Source: Amycolatopsis sp. CA-230715
Lineage (GTDB): Bacteria > Actinomycetota > Actinomycetes > Mycobacteriales > Pseudonocardiaceae
NCBI RefSeq assembly: GCF_018736145.1
Contig: NZ_CP059997.1
Span: 5,145,501 to 5,209,500, forward strand
DNA length: 64,000 nt
Direction of reading: 5' to 3'
Shown here: piece by piece, positions 48,829 through 56,528 of the stretch
How the letters are laid out: the number at the start of each line of letters is the position of its first letter
Numbering within the stretch: position 1 is the stretch's first letter
Made by a program: the position numbers and the translations under genes
The notes under the pieces: generated by a model
Told to the model about the DNA's origin: nothing
The model's database searches: none
Seen by the model: only the letters and a program-made list of their open reading frames with translations

Positions 48829-49422
48829 TCAAGCATCTCGCAGGACGCCGGCGAGCACCGTGGTCACCATCCGGTGGACGTCTTCGGGGGCGGGCGGCCC
48901 GCTGCCGCGGTCGGCGAACGCCAGGTGCCCGCCGCCGATCAGGGTGGGCGCGAGGGTGTCGATATCGGCGTCGGCCGCGATGCGGCCCAGTTCGCGCTCG
49001 GCGGCGAGGTACGACGCGATCATCGCGGCGGCCTCCGTGACGAGCGGGATACCGGTCGGCGTCGTGCGGCGCAAACGCTTGCGCAGTTCGTCCCGGAAGA
49101 CGATGAGGCTGACGATCGCCACGGCCACCGATTCGAACAACGCGGTCAGCGCGCGGGTGAGGTTGTCGGCGACGGTGTCCGTTCCCGCGGCCTCGCGCAG
49201 TGCGGCGGCCTCGTCGTCGAGCCGCGCGATGCGGTCCTGGACGAGCTCGGCGAGGAAGTCGTCGAAATCGGTGAAGTGCCGGTGCAGCACGCCTTTGGCG
49301 CAGCCCGCTTCCGTGGTGACGGCCCTGCTGGTCAGCGCGTTCGGCCCGGAGCGGCGCAGGATCCGTTCGGCGGCGTCGAACAGCTGCTTGCGCGCGTCGC
49401 GGAGGTGGACCCCTGTCGGCAT
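48829..49422 (-). CDS. TetR family transcriptional regulator
   Basis: 197 aa. The helix-turn-helix is LFDAAERILRRSGPNALTSRAVTTEAGCAKGVLHRHFTDFDDFLAELV (key: AKGVLHRHF). The ligand domain is all-helical and unassigned. ATG at 49422, with an alternative at 49431. Divergent from a methyltransferase gene; two GTGGGC/GCCCAC dyads in the gap are the likely operators. Convergence with abiEi does not occur; both are on the minus strand, 44 bases apart. Confidence 0.88.
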   Translation of the reverse strand: MPTGVHLRDARKQLFDAAERILRRSGPNALTSRAVTTEAGCAKGVLHRHFTDFDDFLAELVQDRIARLDDEAAALREAAGTDTVADNLTRALTALFESVAVAIVSLIVFRDELRKRLRRTTPTGIPLVTEAAAMIASYLAAERELGRIAADADIDTLAPTLIGGGHLAFADRGSGPPAPEDVHRMVTTVLAGVLRDA

Positions 49423-49470
49423 GCTTCGCATTCTCCTTTTCGCTCATCGCGAACCACCACCCGGTTCCCG

Positions 49471-49507
49471 AGTGGGCAGGTGCCCACTAGTGTGGGCGCA
49501 TGCCCAC
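49471..49507. promoter_or_regulatory. Two tandem TetR-type operators, centres 20 bp apart
   Basis: Site one: AGTGGGCA-GG-TGCCCACT (49471-49488), perfect 8-base arms. Site two: GTGGGC-GCAT-GCCCAC (49492-49507), which overlaps the ATG of the methyltransferase (49500). The centres (49479.5 and 49499.5) are 20 bp apart, about two helical turns, as for cooperative binding of two dimers. The gap separates the TetR and methyltransferase genes. Confidence 0.72.
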
Positions 49508-50321
49508 TAATACGCCGGAGCAACCCGCTCCTGAAGCTCATCGAGCCAGGCACGTCGCGGAATCGTTCGGAACGGACGCCGAACGCTACGACCGGACCCG
49601 CGCGCCTTACCCGGACGCGATGGTGGAGCGGATCGTCGCCGCCAGCCCCGGCCCCGAGTTCCTCGATGTCGGCTGCGGCACCGGCATCGCCGCCAGGCAG
49701 TTCCGGGCGGCGGGCCGCACGGTGCTCGGTGTCGAACCCGACGCGCGGATGGCCGAGTTCGCCCGGCGCGACGGGTTGGAGGTCGAGGTGGCCACCATCG
49801 AAGCCTGGGAACCCGGAGGCCGGGTGTTCGACGCGGTCGTCGCCGGGACGGCGTGGCACTGGGTCGATCCGGTCGCCGGCGCGGCCAAAGCCGCGCAGGT
49901 GCTGCGGCCCGGCGGCCGGTTGGCGCCGTTCTGGCACGTGTTCGAGCCGCCGCCCGAGCTGGCGGACGCCTTCGCCGAGGCCTACCGGCGGATCGCGCCT
50001 GCCGACGCCAGGCCGGTGAGGGAAGAGGATCGGACGAAGTCGGCCGTCGAGCGGTACCAGCCGCTGCTGACCAAGGCCGCCGACGGGATCAGGGGGACGG
50101 GCGCGTTCAGCGAGCCGGAGCAGTGGCGGTTCGACTGGGAGCGGACCTACACCCGTGACGAGTGGCTCGACCACTTGCCCACGTCCGGCGGTTTGACCTT
50201 GCTCCCGCCGGACAAGCTGGCGGAGCTCCTCGACGGCGCCGGTGCCGCCGTCGACGCCATGGGAGGCAGTTTCACGATGCGCTACTCGACGGTGGTGGTC
50301 ACCGCGACGCGGGTTCCTTGA
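49500..50321 (+). CDS. Class I SAM-dependent methyltransferase
   Basis: 273 aa. Motif I is FLDVGCGTGIAARQF, followed by GVEPDARM, and the post-motif GTAWHWVDPVAGAAKAAQVLRPGGRLA. This is the Methyltransf_11/UbiE-like group. It has N-terminal AERYDRTRAPYP, common in this family. The start codon lies in an operator of the divergent TetR regulator, so expression is likely switched by that protein. The substrate is unknown. A palindromic element begins one base after the stop. Confidence 0.9.
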   Translation: MPTNTPEQPAPEAHRARHVAESFGTDAERYDRTRAPYPDAMVERIVAASPGPEFLDVGCGTGIAARQFRAAGRTVLGVEPDARMAEFARRDGLEVEVATIEAWEPGGRVFDAVVAGTAWHWVDPVAGAAKAAQVLRPGGRLAPFWHVFEPPPELADAFAEAYRRIAPADARPVREEDRTKSAVERYQPLLTKAADGIRGTGAFSEPEQWRFDWERTYTRDEWLDHLPTSGGLTLLPPDKLAELLDGAGAAVDAMGGSFTMRYSTVVVTATRVP

Positions 50322-50350
50322 GCGCGTTTAGCCCGCTAACTGCAGGCAGG
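50322..50350. repeat. Hybrid palindromic element between convergent genes
   Basis: Left half GCGCGTTTAGC, centre CC, then GCTAA and CTGCAGGCAGG. It is nearly identical to the second copy at 31277-31302, so a hybrid form is itself repeated. It includes the TAG stop of the ECF42-type sigma gene on the minus strand and starts right after the methyltransferase TGA. Confidence 0.78.
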
Positions 50351-51577
50351 CGGCTCGCCGGGGGATTCGGCTTCGGCCAGCCGCCGCCGCAGGTAGGCGC
50401 GTTCGGCCTCGGCGCCCGCGAGGCCCAGTGCGTCGCGGTAGGCGGCCGCGGCCTCGTCGTGCCGTCCGAGACGGCGCAGGAGATCGGCGCGCGTCGCGGG
50501 CAGCAGGTGGTAGCCGTCGAGCCCGCCGGATTCCGCCAGCGAATCCACCACCGCGAGCCCGGCGCCGGGGCCGTGCGCCATCGCGATCGCGACCGCCCGG
50601 TTCAGCTCCACCACCGGTGACGGCAGCACCTTCAGCAGTTCGCCGTAGAGCACCACGATCTGCGGCCAGTCGGTTTCGGCCGCCGTCGCGTGGCACGCCG
50701 CGATGGCGGCCTGCACCTGGTACGGCCCCGGCCTGCCGAGGTGGAGCGCGGCGTCGAGCACGGTGGTGCCTTCGGCGATTTCGCCCGCGTACCACCGCGT
50801 CCGGTCCTGGTCTTCGAGCGGGACGAGCACGCCATCGGCATCGACGCGCGCGTCACGCCGTGAATGCTGCAGCAGCATGAGCGCGAGCAGTCCGTCCGCT
50901 TCGGGCTGGCCCGGCATCAGCTCGGTCAGCACCCGCGCGAGCCGGATCGCCTCGTCGCTCAGGCTCCGGCGAACCAGCTCGGCGCCGTCCGTCGCCGAGT
51001 ACCCCTCGTTGAACAGCAGGTACAGCACCCCGAGCACGGAGGACAGCCGTTCGGGCAACAGGTGCGCCGGCGGTACGCGGTAAGGGATTCCCGCGTTGCG
51101 GATCTTCCGCTTCGCGCGCACGAGCCGTTGTGACATCGCGGATTCTTCGACGAGGAACGCGCGCGCGATCTCGCCCGTGGTCAGCCCGGCGAGCGTGCGC
51201 AGCGTCAGCGCGATCCTGGCGGGGAACGGCAGCGCGGGATGGCAGCAGGTGAACATCAGGCGCAGCCGGTCGTCCTGGACCGGCGAGTCGTCGGGCTCGT
51301 CCTCCTCGGGGGGCAGCGCCGCGATCTCCCGCAGTTTCCGCACGCCGACGGCTTCGCGGCGCAGCCGGTCGTTCGCGCGGTTGCGGGCGGTCGTGGTGAG
51401 CCAGGCGCCGGGGCGCCGGGGGACGCCGTCGCGGTGCCAGGTCTGCAACGCCGCGGCGAACGCCTCCTGAGCGCATTCCTCCGCGAGGTCCCAGTCGCCG
51501 GTCAACCGGATCACCGTGGCGACGACCTGACCCCATTCCTCGTGGAAGGCCGCCGCGACCGCGGCTTCGACGTCCAT
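50336..51577 (-). CDS. ECF42-type sigma factor with C-terminal TPR-like extension
   Basis: 413 aa. Sigma region 2 is VVATVIRLTGDWDLAEECAQEAFAAALQTW, linker PPEEDEPDDSPVQDDRLRLMFTCCHPAL, region 4 LTTGEIARAFLVEESAMSQRLVRAKRKI. The 200-residue C-terminal part (ELNRAVAIAMAHGPGAGL, LLPATRADLLRRLGRHDEAAAAYRDAL) is the helical repeat extension of the ECF42 group. ECF42 genes usually neighbour YCII/DGPF-domain genes, but none is here. The last codons (PPACS, stop) lie in the palindrome. Confidence 0.9.
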   Translation of the reverse strand: MDVEAAVAAAFHEEWGQVVATVIRLTGDWDLAEECAQEAFAAALQTWHRDGVPRRPGAWLTTTARNRANDRLRREAVGVRKLREIAALPPEEDEPDDSPVQDDRLRLMFTCCHPALPFPARIALTLRTLAGLTTGEIARAFLVEESAMSQRLVRAKRKIRNAGIPYRVPPAHLLPERLSSVLGVLYLLFNEGYSATDGAELVRRSLSDEAIRLARVLTELMPGQPEADGLLALMLLQHSRRDARVDADGVLVPLEDQDRTRWYAGEIAEGTTVLDAALHLGRPGPYQVQAAIAACHATAAETDWPQIVVLYGELLKVLPSPVVELNRAVAIAMAHGPGAGLAVVDSLAESGGLDGYHLLPATRADLLRRLGRHDEAAAAYRDALGLAGAEAERAYLRRRLAEAESPGEPPACS

Positions 51578-51646
51578 GTCAGGAAGGTAGCGCCGCGTCC
51601 GAAACCCGCCGGACATCGGCTCGCGGCAATGGTTCTGTCGGGAGGT

Positions 51647-52348
51647 ATGAGGGAACGTGTGGACGCGACGAACTGGGACACGCTGGCGAAGGAGCTCGAC
51701 GAGTACGGCTGCGCGCTCACGGAACCGGTGCTGTCGCCGGAAGAATGCCGCGAGATCGCCGGGTGGTACCACGAGGTCGAGCGGTTCCGGTCGACGATCG
51801 ACATGGCCAGGTACCGGTTCGGGCAGGGCGAGTACCGGTACTTCGGCTATCCGGTGCCGGATCCGGTGCGCGAGCTGCGGGAGGCGTTCTACCCGCGGTT
51901 GCTGCCGATCGTCCGTGACTGGGCACGGCGGCTCGGCTGGGCGGAGGTGTGGCCGGAGACTTTGGAGGAATGGCTGGAGCGCTGCCATGCCGCGGGCCAG
52001 ACCCGGCCGACGCCGATCCTGCTGCGCTACGGCGCCGGTGACTGGAACGCGCTGCACCGCGATCTCTACGGCGATCTGGTGTTCCCGCTGCAGGTCGTGA
52101 TCGGCCTCGACGAGTCCGGAAAGGACTACACCGGCGGCGAGTTCCTGCTCGTCGAGCAGCGGCCGAGGGCGCAGTCGCGCGGCACCGCGACCGTGCTGCC
52201 GCAGGGAAGCGGGCTCGTGTTCACCACGCGGGACCGGCCGGTGCGCTCGGCACGCGGGTGGTCCGCGGCGCCGGTGCGGCACGGCGTGAGCGCGGTTCGG
52301 TCGGGCCTCCGGCACACGCTGGGCTTGGTCTTCCATGACGCGGCCTGA
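51647..52348 (+). CDS. 2-oxoglutarate/Fe(II)-dependent oxygenase superfamily protein
   Basis: 233 aa. The double-stranded beta-helix iron site is suggested by ALHRDLYGDLVFPLQVVIGL (His-x-Asp) and PVRHGVSAVRSGLRHTLGLVFHDA (distal His and the 2-oxoglutarate Arg). The first third is helical (ALTEPVLSPEECREIAGWYHEVERF). Such proteins hydroxylate small molecules or proteins. Start chosen at 51647; the ATG at 51629 is possible. It is divergent from the sigma gene and overlaps the next gene by 14 bases. Confidence 0.8.
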   Translation: MRERVDATNWDTLAKELDEYGCALTEPVLSPEECREIAGWYHEVERFRSTIDMARYRFGQGEYRYFGYPVPDPVRELREAFYPRLLPIVRDWARRLGWAEVWPETLEEWLERCHAAGQTRPTPILLRYGAGDWNALHRDLYGDLVFPLQVVIGLDESGKDYTGGEFLLVEQRPRAQSRGTATVLPQGSGLVFTTRDRPVRSARGWSAAPVRHGVSAVRSGLRHTLGLVFHDAA

Positions 52349-52670
52349 GGTGCCGGCGGCGCTGCGGGGCGCGGTCGCGATCACGATCGGTTCGAGCCGA
52401 GACGCGCCGTCGAAGGCCGCGGCCGCCGAGTTCGCGGCGAGCTGGCACGGGATCGTGCTCGCCGTCGTCGACTGGCCGGAAGAGGCGGCGTCCTGGCTGC
52501 GGCACGCCCGCCGGTTCACCCGCGGCGGCCCCGACGCGTGGGTGGTGGTCGCCGACGGTCTCGGCTGGGCGCGCATGGTGGACCGCCTGGCCCGCTCGAC
52601 CGGCTGGGACCCGGCCCGTACCCACCGCCTCTTCCTGCCGCGGCGCCGTGGCCTGCATTTAGCGGGCTAA
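52335..52670 (+). CDS. Small hypothetical protein
   Basis: 111 aa, co-translated with the oxygenase (14-base overlap). An alpha/beta pattern: GAVAITIGSSRD, GIVLAVVDWPEEAASWLRHARRF, AWVVVADGLGWARMVDRLARST. No family recognised; it may be a helper of the oxygenase. The terminal residues H-L-A-G and the stop are supplied by a palindromic element (TTTAGCGGGCTAA), so the original C-terminus may have differed. Confidence 0.6.
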   Translation: MTRPEVPAALRGAVAITIGSSRDAPSKAAAAEFAASWHGIVLAVVDWPEEAASWLRHARRFTRGGPDAWVVVADGLGWARMVDRLARSTGWDPARTHRLFLPRRRGLHLAG

Positions 52671-52727
52671 CCGCGCTCGGCGCCCGGCAGGGTCTCGGGA
52701 ACGTTTAGCCCGCTAAACGCGCCCTGC
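52657..52727. repeat. Paired palindromic elements (centres 46 bp apart)
   Basis: Copy one: ATTTAGC-GG-GCTAAC, centre 52664.5, contains the stop of the small hypothetical gene. Copy two: CGTTTAGC-CC-GCTAAACG, centre 52710.5, with outer GCAGGG/CCCTGC arms (52687-52692 and 52722-52727). The spacer begins GCTAACCGCGC and ends CGGGAACG, matching the length and ends of the spacer at 3541-3578. Confidence 0.83.
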
Positions 52728-52740
52728 ATAGGATGGGTCG

Positions 52741-53277
52741 GTGATCGCTGTCGAAGCGGCTTTCGCCGCCGCCGCGACCGAACGGCTGGTCCTTCGGCGC
52801 CCGCGCGGTGACGACGCCGACGAGGTGCACCGGATCCACGCCGACCCCGCGACGAACCGCTTCAACCCCGCCGGGCCGAACGCGAACCTCGAGCAGAGCC
52901 GCGAGCAGTTGCAGGCCTGGCTCGATCATTGGACTGGTTACGGCTTCGGCTACTGGGCCGTCGAGTTCCACGGCAGCGTCATCGGCTTCTCCGGGCTCCG
53001 GCACGCCGAATGGCGGGACAGGCCGATCCTGAACCTCTACTACCGGTTCGGCCCCGAATCGTGGGGCAGGGGGCTCGCGACGGAGGCGGCCAAGCACGCG
53101 GTGGCCATGGGACTCGAGCACTTCCCCGGCACGCCGATCGTCGCGCGGACGAAACGGCTCAACGTCGCGTCGCAGCGGACGGCGATCGCGGCGGGGCTAG
53201 TCCGCCGCGCCGATCTCGACGGCCAGGACGACGACGGGACCGGGCACGCCGTCATCCTTGCCTCGAACTGGGACTAG
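52741..53277 (+). CDS. GNAT family N-acetyltransferase (RimJ/RimL-like)
   Basis: 178 aa. It begins with TERLVLRRPRGDDADEVHRIHADPATNRF, the RimJ/RimL-type N-terminal block (key: RLVLRRP). The acetyl-CoA motif is YYRFGPESWGRGLATEAAKH, followed by KRLNVASQRTAIAAGL. Ribosomal or other protein N-termini are the known substrates; here unknown. It is directly adjacent to the nitroreductase stop (convergent, no gap). Confidence 0.87.
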   Translation: MIAVEAAFAAAATERLVLRRPRGDDADEVHRIHADPATNRFNPAGPNANLEQSREQLQAWLDHWTGYGFGYWAVEFHGSVIGFSGLRHAEWRDRPILNLYYRFGPESWGRGLATEAAKHAVAMGLEHFPGTPIVARTKRLNVASQRTAIAAGLVRRADLDGQDDDGTGHAVILASNWD

Positions 53278-53913
53278 CTACCAGCGATCGACGTGCAGGA
53301 CCTCGGACAGCGGTTGACGTTTAGCGGGCTTAAAGCCGTCGCCGGTGTAGTAGGCGGTCGGGATCAGCGCGGCCTGGTGGACGGTGTCGGGCAAGCCCAG
53401 TACTTCGGCGGCTTCCTTCTCGTAAGCCAGGTGCAGGGTCGTCCACGCGGTGCCGAGGCCGAGCGAGCGCGCCGCCAGCATGTAGCTCCACGCGGCGGGC
53501 AGCAGCGAGGCCCACAACCCCGCCTGGTTCCCAGCGGGTAGTTCGGCGCGGCGCGTTTGCAGGCACGGGATGACGAGCACGGGCACGTCGCCCATCCGGT
53601 CGGCGAGGTACTCGACGCTGCTGCCGACACGCCGTTGCACGGCCGCGCGGGCGGGGTCGTCGGCGAACAGCTTGCCCGCCGCCCCCGAAGAGTCCAAATA
53701 GGACCGGCACGCGCGCTGGTACAGCTCGCCGATGCGGGCGCGCTGCGCGGGATCGGTGACCACGAGCCACTGCCACTCCTGGCGGTTGGACCCACTCGGC
53801 GCCTGCAACGCGATCGTCAGCGCCTTTTCGACGACCTCCATCGGGACGGGCCGGTCGAAGTCGAGGCGTTTGCGGACGGCACGCGTGGTGGTCAGCAGCT
53901 CTTCGGGCGTCAT
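53278..53913 (-). CDS. Nitroreductase family protein
   Basis: 211 aa. The FMN site is TTTRAVRKRLDFDRPV and APSGSNRQEWQWLVVTDP at the N-terminus, with LGLGTAWTTLHLAYEKEAAEVLGLP in the second half. This is the NfsB/BluB-like fold using NAD(P)H and FMN. The start at 53913 gives the canonical MTPEELLTT. Near the C-terminus the sequence GFKPAKRQPLSE contains CCCGCTAAACGT, a half copy of the dispersed element. It is next to the CoA-binding protein gene (10 bases). Confidence 0.9.
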   Translation of the reverse strand: MTPEELLTTTRAVRKRLDFDRPVPMEVVEKALTIALQAPSGSNRQEWQWLVVTDPAQRARIGELYQRACRSYLDSSGAAGKLFADDPARAAVQRRVGSSVEYLADRMGDVPVLVIPCLQTRRAELPAGNQAGLWASLLPAAWSYMLAARSLGLGTAWTTLHLAYEKEAAEVLGLPDTVHQAALIPTAYYTGDGFKPAKRQPLSEVLHVDRW

Positions 53914-53923
53914 GGGCCCGAGA

Positions 53924-54331
53924 CTAGTTCTTGCTGATCCCCGCGACCGCCCGCACCACGGCCATGCAGCGGTCCTCCACGTAGTCGAGCCCGGCGCCTT
54001 CGGCGATCGCGCGCGCTTCCGGCGAAACGATGCCCTGCTGAAGCCACAACGCCTTGGCCCCGATGGCGACGGCCTGTTCCGCGATGCCCGCCGCCTCGGG
54101 CGCGGGCCGGAAGACGTCGACCACATCGACCGGCTCGGGAATGTCCGAAAGCGACCGGTAGACCTTCTCGCCGAGCAGTTCGTCGGCGACGGGATGCACC
54201 GGAATGATCCGGAACCCGTACGCCTGGAGCGCGGCGGGCACGCCGTGCGCCGCCTTCGCCGGGTCGCGGCTCAACCCCACCACGGCGATCGTGTTCGCCG
54301 CCGCCAGCACTTCTTCCGCGAGATCACCCAT
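53924..54331 (-). CDS. CoA-binding domain protein (YccU-like)
   Basis: 135 aa, one Rossmann-like domain: NTIAVVGLSRDPAKAAHGVPAALQAYG (key GLSRDPAKAAHGVP), IIPVHPVADELLGEKVYRSLSDIPEPVDVVDVFR, and a final ALWLQQGI. Typical of the small CoA_binding family; the ligand and role are unknown. The start at 54331 is taken from the family N-terminus; the frame continues into the divergent GT87 gene. Confidence 0.87.
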   Translation of the reverse strand: MGDLAEEVLAAANTIAVVGLSRDPAKAAHGVPAALQAYGFRIIPVHPVADELLGEKVYRSLSDIPEPVDVVDVFRPAPEAAGIAEQAVAIGAKALWLQQGIVSPEARAIAEGAGLDYVEDRCMAVVRAVAGISKN

Positions 54332-54389
54332 ACCGTGCACAACACCGGCCGCGTACCGGTCCATTCCGGTGGTGGAAGATCGCGGGGTG

Positions 54390-55622
54390 ATGTCGAAGAC
54401 CCGCGCCGCGCTGCCCTGGCTCCTGCTCGCGGCGGCCGCCGTCTGGTGCGTGGTGCGGGGGATCCTCGCGTACACCTCGGGCCTGCCGTCCGGTGGCGAC
54501 ACCGCCGTCTACCAGGGCGGCGCGGCGACCCTGCTGCACGGACTTCCGCTCTACGACGCGGATTTCCTCGACGCCGAACCGGATTTCGCGAAGCTCCCGT
54601 TCACCTACGCGCCCTTCGCGGCCGTGCTGTTCATCCCGATGGTCCTCGTGCCGTCTCAGGTCGCGTGGGGTGTCCTCAACGCGATCTCGCTGGTGGCTGT
54701 CGCCCTCGTCGGCTGGTTGGTGTTGAGGCGTGTCGAGACGCGGCCTCGCTGGTTGACGCCGTCGTGGGGCGGTGTCGCGGCCGCGCTGCTGATGACGCTC
54801 ACGCAGCCGCTTTCGGTGACGCTCGAATACGGTCAGATCAACGCCGTGCTGATGGTGTTCGTCGCCGTGGACGTGTTGGTGCTGTGCGGTTCGGCGGGAC
54901 GCGCGCGGCACTGGGGCGGCGTGCTCGTCGGGGTCGCGGCGGCGACGAAGCTGACGCCGCTGATCTTCGTGGTGCACCTGCTGCTCGTCGGCAGGCGCGC
55001 GGACGCGGTGCGCGCGGCGGGCACGTTCGCCGGGCTGCAAGGCCTGATGCTGCTCATCGCGCCGCACGACACGGTGCGCTTCTGGACCCACACCGTGTTC
55101 GACTCCTCGCGGATCGGGCCGACGGGATGGGCCTGGAACCAGTCGGTCGGCGGCCTGCTGCGCAGGCTCAACGACGGCGCCGCGTGGTCGCAGCCGGTCG
55201 CCTACGGGATCGGCGCGCTGCTCGCGGCGGGCGCGATCGTGCTGGTGCTGCGCTACCACCGCGCCGGGCAGCCGGTGCCCGCGCTGCTCGTGAGCGCGTT
55301 CCTGGCGCTGCTCGTCAGCCCGGTTTCCTGGATCCACCACTGGGTGTGGGCGGTGCCGCTGGTGCTCGTGCTGCTCGCGCGACGCAAGATCGTCGCGGCG
55401 GTGGTGACCGTGCTGGTGTTCGCGCTGCGCCCGGTCGACGCGCCGGGCCCCGGTGAACACCCCGGGTTCTGGGAGACCGCCTACACGTTCGTCCTCGGCA
55501 ACGCCTACGTGCTGTTCGCGATCGCCTTCGGCGTGGTCCTACTCGTGCGCCCGACCGCGTTTAGCCCGCTAAACGCAGCTCAGCGGACCCGGCCGGGCGA
55601 GCGCGGGTCCGAGCGCGTTTAG
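54390..55622 (+). CDS. GT87-like (DUF2029) polyprenol-dependent mannosyl/arabinosyltransferase
   Basis: 410 aa with about ten membrane segments. LPLYDADFL and KLPFTYAPFAAVLFIP, LEYGQINAVLMVF and ATKLTPLIF are standard for the GT87 family of actinobacterial cell-envelope mannosyltransferases. It acts at the membrane with lipid-linked sugars. The tail after about residue 385 (TAFSPLNAAQRTRPGERGSERV, given in part) is coded by two palindromic elements: the first is read through and the second supplies the stop. The natural C-terminus was probably shorter. Confidence 0.85.
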   Translation: MSKTRAALPWLLLAAAAVWCVVRGILAYTSGLPSGGDTAVYQGGAATLLHGLPLYDADFLDAEPDFAKLPFTYAPFAAVLFIPMVLVPSQVAWGVLNAISLVAVALVGWLVLRRVETRPRWLTPSWGGVAAALLMTLTQPLSVTLEYGQINAVLMVFVAVDVLVLCGSAGRARHWGGVLVGVAAATKLTPLIFVVHLLLVGRRADAVRAAGTFAGLQGLMLLIAPHDTVRFWTHTVFDSSRIGPTGWAWNQSVGGLLRRLNDGAAWSQPVAYGIGALLAAGAIVLVLRYHRAGQPVPALLVSAFLALLVSPVSWIHHWVWAVPLVLVLLARRKIVAAVVTVLVFALRPVDAPGPGEHPGFWETAYTFVLGNAYVLFAIAFGVVLLVRPTAFSPLNAAQRTRPGERGSERV

Positions 55623-55634
55623 CCCGCTAAACGC
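55557..55634. repeat. Paired palindromic elements (centres 58 bp apart) extending a coding end
   Basis: Copy one (55557-55576, centre 55566.5) and copy two (55615-55634, centre 55624.5) both have perfect 9-base arms GCGTTTAGC/GCTAAACGC around CC. The first is translated as part of the GT87 protein and the second holds its TAG. The centre spacing equals that of the pair at 31214-31302. Confidence 0.85.
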
Positions 55635-55637
55635 ACT

Positions 55638-56285
55638 TCAGAGCTTCCAGAGGCGCAGGCCGCGTACCCGGTAGATCGGCCACACCACGTGCCACGGCTT
55701 GCGGGCCAGGAACTTCGCCGAGCAGGTGAGCACGGTGCGCGCCGAGGTGAGCGCCACGTCGTGCTGGTCGGGCCAGACCTGGCCGGGTTTGCCGGTGGCG
55801 AGCCGGAACACGGTGAGCAGCCCGCGGCCCTGCAGGTCGTACTTGGCGCCGGTGTCCCCGGAGCCGGGCGTCAGGTCGGCGATGTCGCTGCCGAACGGGC
55901 CGCCGGGACCGGCTTCGAGCTTGCCGATCTGGTCCATCGGCACGTCGCGGGTGGTCGCCACGATCGCCTTGCCGTAGACGCGCTTCGCGTACCGGTGCAG
56001 CAGGTTCCGCTCCCACGCGGGCAGGATGCGGGACTGTTCGAACAGCGCGGCGCATTCGGCGTGGCCGAGCCGGAAGATCTCGGGCACGTCCTCGTGCGGC
56101 GTGGTGGTCGCCGCTTCGGAGAAGAGCCGGGTCTCGTAGCGGATGCGGGCGGTCAGCTCGTCGAGCTGCTCCCGGCGCTGCACCCGCTGGCGCGTGAAGG
56201 TGTGCCGCTGGGCCACCCCGGCGATCACCACGTAGCCGACCGCGCCGGCCACGATCACCGTCAGGATGAGCTGCCACCACGCCAT
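55638..56285 (-). CDS. Membrane-anchored hypothetical protein
   Basis: 215 aa. One N-terminal membrane segment (WWQLILTVIVAGAVGYVVIAG) then a charged soluble part with two Cys (AECAALFEQSRI, LTCSAKFLARKPWHVVWP). No family recognised. It is convergent with the GT87 gene. The 243-base gap upstream (56286-56528) toward zwf holds no gene and no promoter I can define with confidence. Confidence 0.72.
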   Translation of the reverse strand: MAWWQLILTVIVAGAVGYVVIAGVAQRHTFTRQRVQRREQLDELTARIRYETRLFSEAATTTPHEDVPEIFRLGHAECAALFEQSRILPAWERNLLHRYAKRVYGKAIVATTRDVPMDQIGKLEAGPGGPFGSDIADLTPGSGDTGAKYDLQGRGLLTVFRLATGKPGQVWPDQHDVALTSARTVLTCSAKFLARKPWHVVWPIYRVRGLRLWKL

Positions 56286-56528
56286 GTGCGCCTCCTAGCC
56301 CGTTTCGCGGACACCCTAGGCGAGCAGCGTGCCAAACGCCGCACTTTCGGGTGAAACCGGGCACCCTGCACGGAAAGTGTCCTTACGAACCGTTTCCGTC
56401 ATCTTTCGCTGGGGATTTCCCCGGTTCTCGATGACTGTGGTGAATAGGGGGTGACGAGTTGCACCTACGGGTCGAAAGTTGGGCGTGAGCAGTGGCAAAG
56501 CCGGATCGGATTGGCGAGGATGACGGTG

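Noticed and set aside
48785..49447. N-terminal extension of the AbiEi frame to 49447
   Set aside because: The extension is the shadow of the TetR gene; the ATG at 48784 has a clear GGAGGTGA and gives the family N-terminus.
51578..52576. N-terminal extension of the ECF42-type sigma frame to 52576
   Set aside because: It is antisense to the oxygenase gene; sigma region 2 starts soon after the ATG at 51577.
56300..56460. Possible SigF promoter for zwf (GTTT-N16-GGGAT)
   Set aside because: The -10 box does not fit GGGTA, and the distance to the zwf start is over 100 bases.
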